64,000 bases of DNA from Micractinium sp. NFX-FRZ (lineage: Eukaryota; Chlorophyta; Trebouxiophyceae; Chlorellales; Chlorellaceae), in the NCBI GenBank assembly GCA_029339195.1, contig JAPTJF010000182.1:1-64000 (forward strand), given 5' to 3'. A program made the position numbers and the translations under genes. How positions within the stretch are numbered: position 1 is the stretch's first letter; every line of letters begins with the position of its first letter. The notes under the pieces were generated by a model. It was not told where the DNA came from. It did no database searches and was given only the letters and a program-made list of their open reading frames with translations. Shown piece after piece: positions 23,029-35,300 of the stretch.

Positions 23029-26000
23029 ATGATGGGGGCAGCGCGCCAGACGAGAAGGTGGGTGTCGCAAAACCCTATCGACCCACATGCCGTGAAGCAA
23101 AGGTTTGCTTGCGTTATATGGCTCTCTTGTTTATTTTAGCCACCCAGAAATGCATGACGGCGCCGACACACTTCGCTGACGCTTCCGCAGGAGTGGCAGC
23201 GGCGGCGGCACTGGCGGCAGCGGAGGTGCCGTCGCCCAGGCCGAGACTCGTGCTCTGGCGGCCACACCAGCGAAGCGCAAAACAGAAGAAGAACACCATG
23301 ATGCGCAAAGCAGCAAGGCCAGCAGCAGTTGCCCCGGCACTGGCCCCAGCAGCGCTGCTGTTAAGCGGCACAGGTCGGCGGCAGCAGCGGCAGCGGGAGC
23401 GGCCGCAGCAGCGGGTACCTCCTCTTGCAGCGGCACCAGCTCAGCAACAGCTGTGTCAGCGTCAGTGGCCTCATTAATGGTACTTTCAGGAGCATCAGCA
23501 TCAGCAGCGACACGCTCAGGCGCAGCATCGCATCTAGCACAGCCTGGGCCGGCCATGCTGCTGCCGGGCATGAGCACCAGCAATGCCCTTCGTCCCGCCG
23601 CCATGTCGCTCGCCATGCCTGCGCCTCACCACACCCCACTGGCCATGCAGAGCCCCACGCCACTACAGCAGCGCCCGCCCGCTGCCGCCGCAGCGCTTGC
23701 GCAGCTGGCAGCAGTGCTGCAGCCTCCCGTGATTCCTCGCAAGCGGGGCAGGCCACGCAAGCATCCGCTGCCGCCCGAGAAGGAGCGACAGGAGCAGGAG
23801 CGAGCGGTGGCACACCTGCGCCAGCAGGCCAGTGCAGCGCAGGCAGCTCTGCAGGCAGCTGGGGCAGGCGCACCTCCTGCTGCGCCGGCATCTCAGCAGC
23901 AGGCCCAGCAGCAGCAGCGCCAGCAGCAGCAGTGTCAACAACTGCAGCCGCTCAAGCCCCCTCAGCCGCCGCCGGCGCCGCCGCCGCAGCAGCCGCAGCA
24001 ACCCGTGGCATCTTGGATCAACCTCCCACAGGCCCTGGTGGCGGCAGCCCAGCATCATCATGGGCCGCTGATGCGTGGACTGGCGCTTGACCTGCCCCGC
24101 CTCCTGGCCCTGCTGCAGCAGCACGGTGCTCCCCCCGCTGCCACACAGCATGGCACAGCAGGCGGTGGGCAGGGCGGGAGCAACCCGGGCCTGCCGGCGC
24201 TGTGGCGCCAGGCGCAGGCGGTGGTGGCGCAGCAGGCGCTGCGCCTGCTGGTGCAGCGGCTGGAGAGTATGGCGCCGCCACCCACAGACCAGGCAAGCAG
24301 GCAGGCGGGCGGTGCTTTGTTGTTGTTGGGGGCGCCCAGCCTGGCTCTCTACTGGGAGCCCTGCCCAGAGTGTGTCTCCCTCTTGCATGCGAGCAGAGGC
24401 GCTGGGGCAGCCATAGATGCAGCCTTCTTCAGGGCCCTCCACCAGGGCTCCCGCCAACAAGCTTGACCCCCGCTCCCGCTGCTCCCCCTATCTATTTATC
24501 TCTCTCTTGCAGGCAAAGCCGACCGCGGGGGTGTCGTATGTGATGCACACGGAGAGCCGGCAGATTGGGGCAGATGGCATGCCGCAGCTGCCGCACCTGG
24601 GTAGGAAGCCGGGCAGGGGCAGGGGCATCGGCAGGGGAGCATGACCTGCCCTGCCAGCTGCGCCATCCACCGCTGGCATCTGCCAGACAGCCTAACGACC
24701 GAGCTGCACGCTCTGCTGTCCGCCCGCCTGTCTGCCTGCCCTGCAGTGATCCAGCCCCCTGGGCTGCAGCAGATCAGCGGCCCCACAGTGGATGCGCTGG
24801 CGACGACCATCGCCTCTGAGGTATGTACCGCCCTGCCGTCTGATGAGAGGCAGCGGACTTGCATTGTGTAAGGGGGGCTCACTCCGCTGCCGCCTGCGGC
24901 ACTGTCGCTCCACCCCTGCCCCTCATCCCGTCGGCTGCTCTGTCTGCCCTTCATCTGCCCGGCCAGCCGTCTCTCACGTGATTTCCCCACGACGCCCACC
25001 CCCTGCTGCCCGGGCTGCCCCTGCAGCCCACCGCCGCCGCCGTGCTGCCTCTCAGGGAGGAGAACCACATGAAAGCCTACCTGCTGCTGCCCCAGGGCCG
25101 CGCCGCGCTGCTGCACCAGCAGGGCGGGCGGCTGGTGGAGGCGCCAGGCGGTGCTCTGGGGCTGGAGCCGCTGCTGCAGGTGCGTGGGTGGGTGGGTGAG
25201 CAGGTGGACGAGCGGGCATGTAGCTGGGGCACTGTGTGCTGTTTGGCCAGGCTGGCAGCGATGCCAGGTGGAGCTCTGCCAGCGGGGCCTGGAGCCTGTA
25301 GGTTTGTGCATGGAGGTGACGGGGCAGGCTGTTCAAGGCAGTCGGCGGCGGCTTTCTGCTGGCTGTAGTGCAGCCAGGTTGTGGGCGCATGCGACAAGCA
25401 GCGAGCCGTGTAGAGATCCCATGTGCCCCAGCACCACGTGTCGCCACTGCCGCCTCCCTCCTCACATCACCGCTCCCTCCACCTCCATCCCCCTATCACC
25501 GCCTCCCCGTTCCCGCACCCTCCCATGGCCTGCCCCTCCCAACCTCCTATCTATTGCAAGCTCCTGTGCAGGACCGCTCCTTCATCTGCCTGCACTACCA
25601 CCTGGACCCTCAAGGTCGCCTGCACCCGGTGGCCACATCCCCTGCTGCCACCTGTGCTGCCGCCAGCGGTGCCGCCAGCGGTGCTTCCGTCGGCGGCGAC
25701 ACAGCAGAGGGCGGCAGTGGCAGCGGCAGCGGCGACGGCGGAAGCGGGTGTACCGCCGGCGGTGTGAGGCGGTACAGTGTGGAGCAGTCGAATGTGCAGC
25801 TGGGAGTGATGGTGCGGAAGGGCGTCGGCGGCACGTGCCCACTCAGGTGCGCCTGCCCGCCTGCCCGCCCCGCCCGCCCGCCTGCCCATGGCCGCCTGCC
25901 TGCCTTGAGCATGCCGGTCGGCTGACTCATCTCGTTTCCGGTTCACAGTTCCCACTTCCCGCCTTCCCCTCCTCACTTCCCACTTCCCACGATCTTCCCA

Positions 26001-26330
26001 CATCCTTCCCACATCCGTCCTGCTTCCTCCCCGCCTCCCTCCCGCCTCCCCCCCGCCTCCCTCCCATATCCTTCACACATCCCTCCCACCCACTGCCTGC
26101 CTGCCTGCACTTTGCGCAAGCCTTGGGGTGCTTGATCTGTTGCTGCACGTGCCAGTGCGCCTTGACGAGCAGGATGGGTGATGCTCCTCCGTCTCATCCG
26201 CCCTGCTTCTGCTGCTGCTGCTGCCGCCACATGCATCCCTGCAGGGCCGCGGCCCGCCGGCTGGCCGCCTGTGGCGTGCTGTCGGCCCTCCTGGATGACT
26301 CGGTGCAGGCAGCAACAACCTGCACACCAC

Positions 26331-26363
<33 letters not shown>

Positions 26364-29288
26364 TGCAACCCACAGGCCCCGCCTCTGGCACCTCGGCACC
26401 CTCTCTAGCCAGCAACAGTGCTGTGCAACCACCGGCGACAGCAGCACCGCTGGCACCACGCTCCCAGCCGCTGCCGTCACCGCAGCAGCAGGCGGCTGCG
26501 GCACCAGTCACGCCTGGCTTGCTTGCGGCTCCGGTGCTTCCCATGGCACCCACATCAGCAGAGGCATCAGCCTGGCACCCTGTGTCGACCAGCCCAGATG
26601 CCCCTGCCTCTGCCTGCGCTGCTCCGGCACCCCAGCCGCCGGCCTCAGGCAGCGGCAGCAGCAGCGGCAGCACAGGCCGTCCTGGCAGCGGAGGCAGCGG
26701 CGACGATGGCGTGTGCAGGAGCCTGGCGGCAGCGTTTGTGGATGCTTTGGTGGGAGCCGCTGAAGCTGACGAGGCGGCTGCTGCTAGGGCAGCTGCAGCG
26801 GCCCCGGCAGCGGCGCAGCGCACAGCAGCAGCAGCATCACCAACGCCGCCTGCAGCGGCCCCGCCAGTGACAACACTGCCAGTGTCACTGCTCCCCACAG
26901 CAGCGTTGCCGGCAGGTCCTGTTCCTGCCACGCTGGCTCCTGCAGCCTCTACACCACCAGCGGCAGCAGCAGGTCCCGCTGACCGGCTCTGCCACCTCAC
27001 CACTGCTGAGCTGGAGGCAGCGCTGCATCGTGCTGCGGCAGACCTGAGGGCGGCGGAGGCGGCAGCCGCGGCAGCTGCAGCAGCGGGGGATGCAGACATG
27101 CCTGACTTTGATGCCGAGGACGCAGCGGCTGAGGTAGCTGAGGAGGCTGCTGAGGTGGCGGCAGCAGCGGGGGGTGGTGAGGGGCAGCTTGACGGCTGCG
27201 AGGCTGAGGGCGAGGGGAGCGCAGCAGGCACAGCAGGCGCAGCAGGCACAGCGGGTGCTGAGCTGGCAGGGGAGGAGGGAGTGGAGGAGTTGCTGCAGGA
27301 GATGCGGGAGGAGGAGGCACAGCGGGCGCAACAGGCACAGCACGCAGAGCAGGTGGAGCCTGCGGTGTCGCCAGCAGCAGCCGCGCAGGTGCTGCCTGGA
27401 ACGGCTGGACCTCATCATGTGTCTCCTGCAACTGTTGCCGCGGGTGGCAGACCGGCAGACGGCGCATGCGTGGCATCGCCTGTGGCTGCACAAGCTGCGG
27501 CCGCTGCTGCTGCGGCGGCGACGGGCGCAACGCCGCCGCCTGGCACCGTGCCGGTGCCAGGGCCACCTCCACTTCACCAGCCGCACCACCGCCTCAGCAT
27601 GTACACTCTGAGCAGTAGGCGAGCCCTCCATCCGCCCCTGGCAGCTCCCTCGTGCGGATGGCTGCCGCCTCCACCTTGCTGCCTGTGCTGCCGCCGGTTG
27701 CTGCCTCTGTGCCCGCAGGGCGGAGGCTGCATGTGCTGCAAAGGGCGTCGCCCCTGTAAGTGGCTTCCTTAAGGGGACATAGTGCTGTACTGCTTTTCGT
27801 GCCTGCAGGATTGAGCTGTATGTGCAGCGGGAGACGTGGGAGCAGTTGGATGCGTGAGTGGGGCCTGGTGCGAGGCCTGGTCACTGCCCAGGGCCAGGTT
27901 AAGGCCGCCTGCTGCCATCATGTGTGCAACCTTGCGCTGCGGAGGTGCCTGGGGCTGGCAGGCAGCATGGCGGGGCAGCCTGCCTGGTTACTGGGGAATG
28001 GAGACGGGCTGCTGCTGAGTGCTCTGGGCCATTGCCGTTGCCGTCGCTGTGCTTCCCCTTTGCTGCCTGGCAGACCGCAGCGTGGCGCACCTTGCCAAGG
28101 TCGCTCCACCTCCCAACACAACCAAAGTGCCTCTCCATTCCGTGATCCCCTGCCTGCATCTCCCCCCCACCCGCCCGCCCTCTGCAGTCCGGCACGCAAC
28201 GCGCTTTACTCTGCGGCACGCCAAATGGAGCGCCTGCTGCTGCAGGCGCTGGCTGCCGCCAACCACCGACGCCTGACCGATTTTGCGCGCCGGCTGCAGG
28301 CACGCTGGGGGGCAAGTGCAGGCAGCGCTTAGGGTTGGGCCATTCTCAGTGTGTTGTGCGAGGAAGGCGAGGCAAGTGGGGTGAGCCTGTGCCGCTGCCC
28401 ACGCGCCCTGCTCTGGGCAGTCTGCCTTGTCACCTTTGTTTAATCAAGTCCCATCCCTCCCACCAACCAACACCCTGCCCACATGCAGGCAGCAGTGGGC
28501 ACAGATGCGCTGCACTCACCGCTAGGCCGCCTGCTGCTGGGACCAGACCCCGACGTCCAGGATGCTCAGCATGCTCAGCAGGCCCAGCAGGCCCCTCAGT
28601 CGGAGCACAGCGTTGATCTGGACTACAACGCTGCCGTGGTGCTGGCTGCCAGCTGCCTGCTGGCAGCAGACAGCTGCGGCGGGCGCGGCTCGACCCTGCA
28701 GGTGCCCGGGGGGGGGGGGTGCGATGCGTGCATTTGAGGTGTGGCCTTCTCGGTCTCGCCGACCTGGCACACTCCATCAAGCAGTATGCTCAACTCCTCT
28801 GCTAGCTCCATCCAAGTGCCTGCATGTGGGGTCTGTTTGGCGGGGGCACGTGCTCCTCTGCTAGAATTGCCTGGGTCCAGGCCTGTATTGATATTGATGG
28901 ATCCGTCCGGTTCTCCCTTGTTGCTTCTGTGCTGCCCTCCTGCAGGTGCCTTGGCCCTACTACTTCATTGCCACCCGGGACAGCTTCACACACCGCCTGG
29001 TGCCCGTCGAGTGAGCGAAAGGGCTGTGTGGGTGAGGGTGTGTTGAGGGCTGCTGAAGGCTGCACAGGGCTGCACAGGGCTGCAGTCTAAATCGCGTGTT
29101 GCAGCTGCCAGCCCGCCTGCACCCTCATGTTGCAGCATAGCCACTACTATTGTCATATGCATGCCTGCCCGCCTTGCGCTGCACATCTCCCCGCCCCTGG
29201 CTGTCCTCCCTTGCTTACCTTGAGGTTTGGATCCTTTGCCCTGCCGAAGCTCTGATCCGCATGAATTCACACTGACGTACGTTACATT

Positions 29289-29332
<44 letters not shown>

Positions 29333-32300
29333 TCGTTACATTCTTTCTTCTCCCTCGCTTCCCAGGACGTCTGTGGAGGCAGGCGGCCGGCGGTACACCA
29401 AGACTGAATACTTTCTTCAGGAGGATGAGTGCCCCGAGAACTACAGTGAGACCCTGGCCGCCTGGGCAGCCAAGCACGGCGGCAGCCAGAGCCAGCAGGG
29501 CAGGGAGGGCACCGGTGGCGGCTCTGGCGGCGGTGGGGAGACGGTGTCTGATGGGCACGCTGCGCCGGCGGACTCGGCGCTGGCGCCTGGGACCCCCGAG
29601 CCTGCGCCCGGTCGGCTGCTGCCCATAGGAGTGACGACATACTGCCAGCTGTTCAGCGATGCTGAGCTGGCAGCCATCGAGGCGGGCTCAGGCAAGGGTG
29701 AAGGGAGTTTTGTAGGGCGGAGCACAGTGTGTGTGTTGGTGGTGGAAGAATGAAATGGGGCTCAGTGGCTCTTACACGCAGCTGTTCAGCGGCGCTCATC
29801 TGTGGAGAGCTCTATGACATTTGGAATGGGCTGCGTGCTGCTTGCTGGGCGTCATACTGCACCAACCTCGCCTGCTGTGCCCGCTCACCTCCCTGCCCGC
29901 TGTTTACTGATTGTCATCAGCTTGCCTGCCTGCCCCGCCTGCCTTCCTCTCCTGCAGACAGCGTGGATGCCCAGTCACGTGCCGGGCTGCTCCCAGACAG
30001 CTGCTACCACCAAACCGTGGCACGTGGCGGGGCGCTGAAGCGCACCAAGTACTTTTTCGGCGCCAGGTCAGCAGCTGGTGCCTGCCTGCCTCCCTCTGCC
30101 TGCTGTGGATGCTGTCAAAACGGCTCCGCAAGTCGGCAACTGCCATGCGCCCGCTTGTGGCCCCAGCCTGCTCCCATCTTCTGTGTCTTCCCTGCAACTA
30201 TTCAATCCTGCTTGTCAAGTGATCGATGTGCAGCAAGTGCTCAGCCGCATGAGCGTGAATTCTGAAGCAGCAGACAGACAAAGCTGTGTTCAGTCAAACT
30301 CATACAACCGCATTGGCCACATTACTTGCCCTGTGCTCCTGGATGGCAACATTGGCCACATTACTTGCCCTGTGCTCCTTATGGACTATGCTGCAGGTAC
30401 ATGTGGACGCGTGAGCAGCTGGGGGAGGCGGATTCCAGGGTGGCGGGGGGCGTGCGCATCGACGTGCCGCAGGCAGGTGAAGGGAGGGAGGAGGGGGCAG
30501 AGGCCGGAGGGGTATAGGTGGCAGGCAGCCCTGGCTGGAATGCACCCATGCTCCTGCTCTGCCTGCCCTGCCTGCTGCTTGTTAATCACTCACTGCCTTG
30601 GCCTGGCCTGCCCAGCGGGTGCAACAGTCAAGCGCCAGCTCACAGTAATCTCCTGCCGCCCAATAACCCTCCCACCACATGTGATGCGTGCAGCCGCCCG
30701 CCTGGATGCGGCAGCGCGTGGAGGCGCCGCTGGTGGGGGCGCGGCTGCTGCCAGAGGGGTATGTCGACTCCATCGCCCTCAACATGTACCACGACGGGTC
30801 AGAGGGCATCCAGGTGGGCACTCTGCCTGTGGCCTGATGCTGCGGTTGTGCCTGCGGATTCTTTAACGCGCAAGAAGGCAGGCATGCCAAGGGACGTGCA
30901 AAAGCCGGCCCAGCACCGGTGATGCAGGGAGGCAGGGAGACGGGGCAGTGGAGACGAGCAGGGGGGGAGGAGGGGGGGGCGTGCAGTTTTGGTGCGATGC
31001 GCTGCACGATGCAGCCCACCTGCCCACCTGCCCACCTGCAGCACACCTCTCCCCTGGCTGCCTCCCGCTGAGGTGGCATATCTGCGTGCTGCCCCAACCC
31101 CACATATATAACCTATGTAGCCACGCATAGCAGCAATGCCGGCGCCGTGCTGCTTGCTCCCCGAACATAACCACCTGCCTTTCCTCCTCGCCCCTCGCCC
31201 GCTCCCCTCCCTCCCACGCAGAGCCACTATGACGACGCCGACCGCTTCCAGCAACCCATCTTCTCGCTGCGCCTCTTCAGCGACAGCCGCCTCAGCTTCG
31301 GCACCCAGCTGTACGGGTGAGCTTGTATGCCGGCAGAGGGGCGCGGCGGGTGTGCACCGCCCGCCGCCTGCCCGCCAGACAGCCCCTGTACAGCCACTGC
31401 ACCAAGGGACCCAGTAGGGAGGCGCCAAATGCACGCCCTCGTTGCCTCACTGTCGTGCCTAAAGTCACCGTGCAGCCCGCACACCCCAACCTGCCTGCCT
31501 GCCCGCTGACCCACCCATCCCGGCCGCTACCTGCCTGCCCGCCAACTGCCGCCATGCAGGTACACCAACGGTGCCTTCTGCATCCCCCTCCCCCGCGGCT
31601 GCATCATGGGTGCGCACCTGCCCTGCCTGCCTGCCTCTCCACCTGGCCTGCCTGCCGCCCCACCCTGCCGCTGTACGTGCCCTTTGAACTTGTCACCAGC
31701 GGCTTGCCTAAAGCCGCCCGGCTGTGCATGCCTCCCGTTCGAGTGCGGTGATGACTAAACTTGGCTTTGCCCTGTCGGCCCCTCTGCCCCACCCCGTGCC
31801 CTGCACCTACATCCCTGTTCAGTCATGGAGGAGGGGGGCTACGCAGCCAACGGGCTGAAGCACTGTGTGAGGCCAATGGACATGAGCGGCAAGAGCGCGG
31901 GCATGATCCTGAGGCGCATCAACCCCCGGGCGTGGCGGGAGGCGGAGCAGGCACGGGGGTGGGGCGGCTGGGATGGGAAGAGGTGCAACACACGGCCAGC
32001 CCAGCACATTCACACCCTGGCACGATTGTCCGTTCAGCATCAGCGAGCAAGCAGGTCAGCCCCTTGGACTCCCCCATACGTGCAGTGTCGTCACCTGCCT
32101 GCCCTGCTCCACGGCCTTTCCACCCTCTTTGTGGTGGGCTCTCTCTGCTTTTCCTTTCCAGGGCACCCCACCCCGCTTGACCTGCCCCCTCCCCCGCAGC
32201 CACATCTGGACGAAACCCTATTGTCTGCGCTGCCTGTCCACTTCTATACACACTCCTTTACACCCCACCTGTTGCCGTTGCAGCTGCACCTGGACGAAAC

Positions 32301-35300
32301 CTGCGCCTGGCTGCGCTGCCTCTCCCTCAACACCAGCGCCCGTGCCGCCGCGCTGCTTGCGCAGCGGCGCGCCGCCGCGGGCGGCTTGGGCACTGGCGCC
32401 GGGCCCCGCCCCGCACGGCAGCCACGCGTGCCGGCGGCCGAGCGCCGGGAGGTGTGGCGCATCATGCAGGTGGGAGGGAAAGAGGGCACGAGAAGGGATG
32501 GGATGCCTGGGGGTGTGGGGCTGCAATGGTAGCGGTGCTGCCATGCCAGTGCTGGCAGGCCACTTCCTTTCTTTCCCCCACCCCACCCCAAACCGCGCCC
32601 TTCCCCTGCTCCCCATCCCAACCCCACAGGAGCTCATCCGCCGTGTGGAGCAGGCAGAGCGGCAGGAGAGGCTGGCCGACGTCACCGCCCAGCTCATGCT
32701 GCTGTCCGCAGTCAGGAAGGTGTGGCGGAAAAGGAAGGGCGTAGCCAGGGGTGGGGTCACGCGGTCAGTGGAGTCTAGTGGGCAGCCCGCTTTACAGCGA
32801 TTTTGGGGGAACTCACTGGTTGCCTTTGCGGCAGCAGTGCAAGTTAAATTGTGAGCCACCCCCTTCTCTGCAGGTGGAGGCAGCAGACCGGCTGGGCGTG
32901 GATCTCGGTGCCGAAGGCGGCGAGGCCTGTGCCGTGTTCAGCGTGCTTGACGACATCGTCAGCTGGGTGGAGCGGCCCGCTGCCAGCCTGGCACAGCACC
33001 CACAGCACCCCGCCAGGTGAGGGGTGACACTCGCCAGCACGGCTTTACCCTGTGTGTGTTTCGTGTTGCCTGGCATTGGCCGATGCCATCCCCGTGCACG
33101 ACACAGCAAGCACAGCCTCCCGTCATGTGAGGGATCCGCATGGCGTGCACACATAGCGTTCACACATGGGATTGGCGGACAGCGGTGGGAGGCCTCAGCA
33201 ACATGGGCCTGCTTGCCTGACTTTTTCATGCTTGCCTTTGTGACCACCCCGTCTGCCGCCGCCGACGCCGCTTCTCCGGTCGCTGCGTGCAGGGGGCGGC
33301 GGCGCGGGCCGGCCTCGGCAGCGCACGAGGTGGGCAGGACGGTGCAGCGCATGGTGCATGCAGTGGAGGAGGAGGAGCGGCAGGAGCAGCAGGCAGTAGC
33401 TCAGGTGTCCCACAGCTTGGTGCGCTGCATCGAGGCGGGCGCCGCTTGGGACGCAGGCGGTCAGCACGGCCTGCCGCCGCCCTACCGGCTGCTGCCGCTG
33501 CCCTCGCCTGCGCCGGCAGCAGGCGCGGTGCAGCAGCTCTGTATGCAGCGCCTGCTGCTGCTGGCCAGCAACGTGGCTGCTGTGGCCTTTACAGGCAGCA
33601 TGCCGGCCACTGCTGGCAGCATGGGAGTTGACGCAGCAGAGGTGGCGGCAACCAAAGCAGCCGTGCTGGCGCAGCTCCAGTTGCCCAATGAGGCAGCGCT
33701 GCGCCAGGCATTGATGCTTGCAGCAGCGCCGGCGGTGGTAGCTGCCACCAAAGCGGCGGCAGCGGCAGCGGGGCCGGCGGTGCCCGCACCTGGCACCCTG
33801 GTGCAGGCGCAGGTGGCGGCAGTGCAACAGCAGGCCATGCTAAGTGTCCTGGCCTCTGCTCTGCTCCAGTCTGAGGCCACAGTGGCAGCCGTGCGAGCCT
33901 GGGCAGAAGAGCAGCGGGCACAGGAGGCCAGGTCAGCAGCCGTGTATGCTGCCGCCCTGCTGCCACCACCACGTCACCCTGCCAGCGATGCACCGCTTGG
34001 CAGCCCCTACCTGCTTCCAGAGGGCGGCAGCCGCGACGATGGTGGTGGTCAGAGAGGGAACAGCGGCAGCATTTGCGGGACAGGACAGGCGCGCACGCAC
34101 GCAGCGGCGCTGCCGGGAGGCGCTGGCGGCGGCTTGGCGGCCAGCCGGCAGCTGCCGCCGGGGCGGTCGCTCACAGCCGGCAAGGCATCAGCAGCGGTAT
34201 GCTTTGCATGCTGTGCTGGGGTGCACCAGGAAGGTGAGCGGCATCTGGCCAACTGCCAGTGGGCGGCCTTGACGTCTGACCGGCTTTGACGTCAATGCTG
34301 GTAGTGGAACTTGAACATGGCGGTACTGCTTGCATGGGTAAGAAGTTGTACTTACCGAAATTTCACTTTGGTAATGTCGCTGCCCTATCCCCTGAAGCCT
34401 TTCTACACCTGTACCCCCCTGCTTTCCATGCGCAGCTTCGGGGCAGGAGCTGTGGGCGTGCGAGGGCCCCTGCCACCGCACCTTCCACCCGCGCTGCCAG
34501 CAGCCTGCAGCAGGCGGCGGGCCGCTCCGCCGCTGCCAGCAGTGCACCACCAGCAGGTGGGCAGCTGCCTGGCAGGGCTGCTGCATTTTCCTTTGTACTG
34601 GCAGCAAGCCTGGGCTGCCTCCTGACCCTGCTCATGCTGTCCGGCGCTTACCAAGTCCCCGGCTACAACCCCACTTGCAAGTGTGTTTGACCGTTTATCT
34701 TGCCTGCCTGCCTTCCCTGTCCGCCTGCAGCCACCCGTGCTTTGCGTGCAGCGGGCCGCCGGGGCCGCACGGAACCGTCAAGTGCAGCATGGGGCATTGC
34801 GGGCGGCACTACCACTGGCAGTGCCTCATTGCAGACCCACTGACCAAGGTAGGAAGGGGAAGGGGAGGAGGCACCTGTCCACAGCGGTGTGCACGCCTTG
34901 CACAGGTATCCTTCAGAGCTCGGCCTCTGCTCCTTTGGCGCGCACTGCACAAACGGAGGCAGGGCGACAGGTGCACCAAGCGTCCCATGTCTCCTCTGCC
35001 CCATGCTGCTGGCAGCACCTCCTGCCTCAGATGCTCGCATCCACACCGCCACTCTGCTGCCCAACCCGTCTCCACCGCCCCAATCTCCCCCCCGCAGGTC
35101 AGCCCCAGCGGGCGCAGCGCCAAGTGCCCGCTGCACTACTGCTCCGAGTGCGGCGCCAGCGGGGACGGAGTGCCCATGGTGCAGGTGAGGGGGAGGGTGT
35201 GATGAGTTGTCTGGTTGGGTGGTTGCGCGGCACAGATGGAGTATGAAGGGGGGGGGGGGGCTTGAGAGATGAGGTTTGTGCCGGCATGGCTGCGGCGCTC

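Noticed and set aside
23131..23616. 161-codon minus-strand frame opposite the start of the AT-hook gene
   Set aside because: Shadow of the Ala/Ser/Gly-rich plus-strand exon; the plus strand has the AT-hook, nuclear-type basic patches and in-phase splices.
25151..26240. Uninterrupted plus-strand frame running through 25.2-26.2 kb
   Set aside because: Most of it reads through introns; splice sites at 25179/25572 and 25846/26245 give a better protein in phase.
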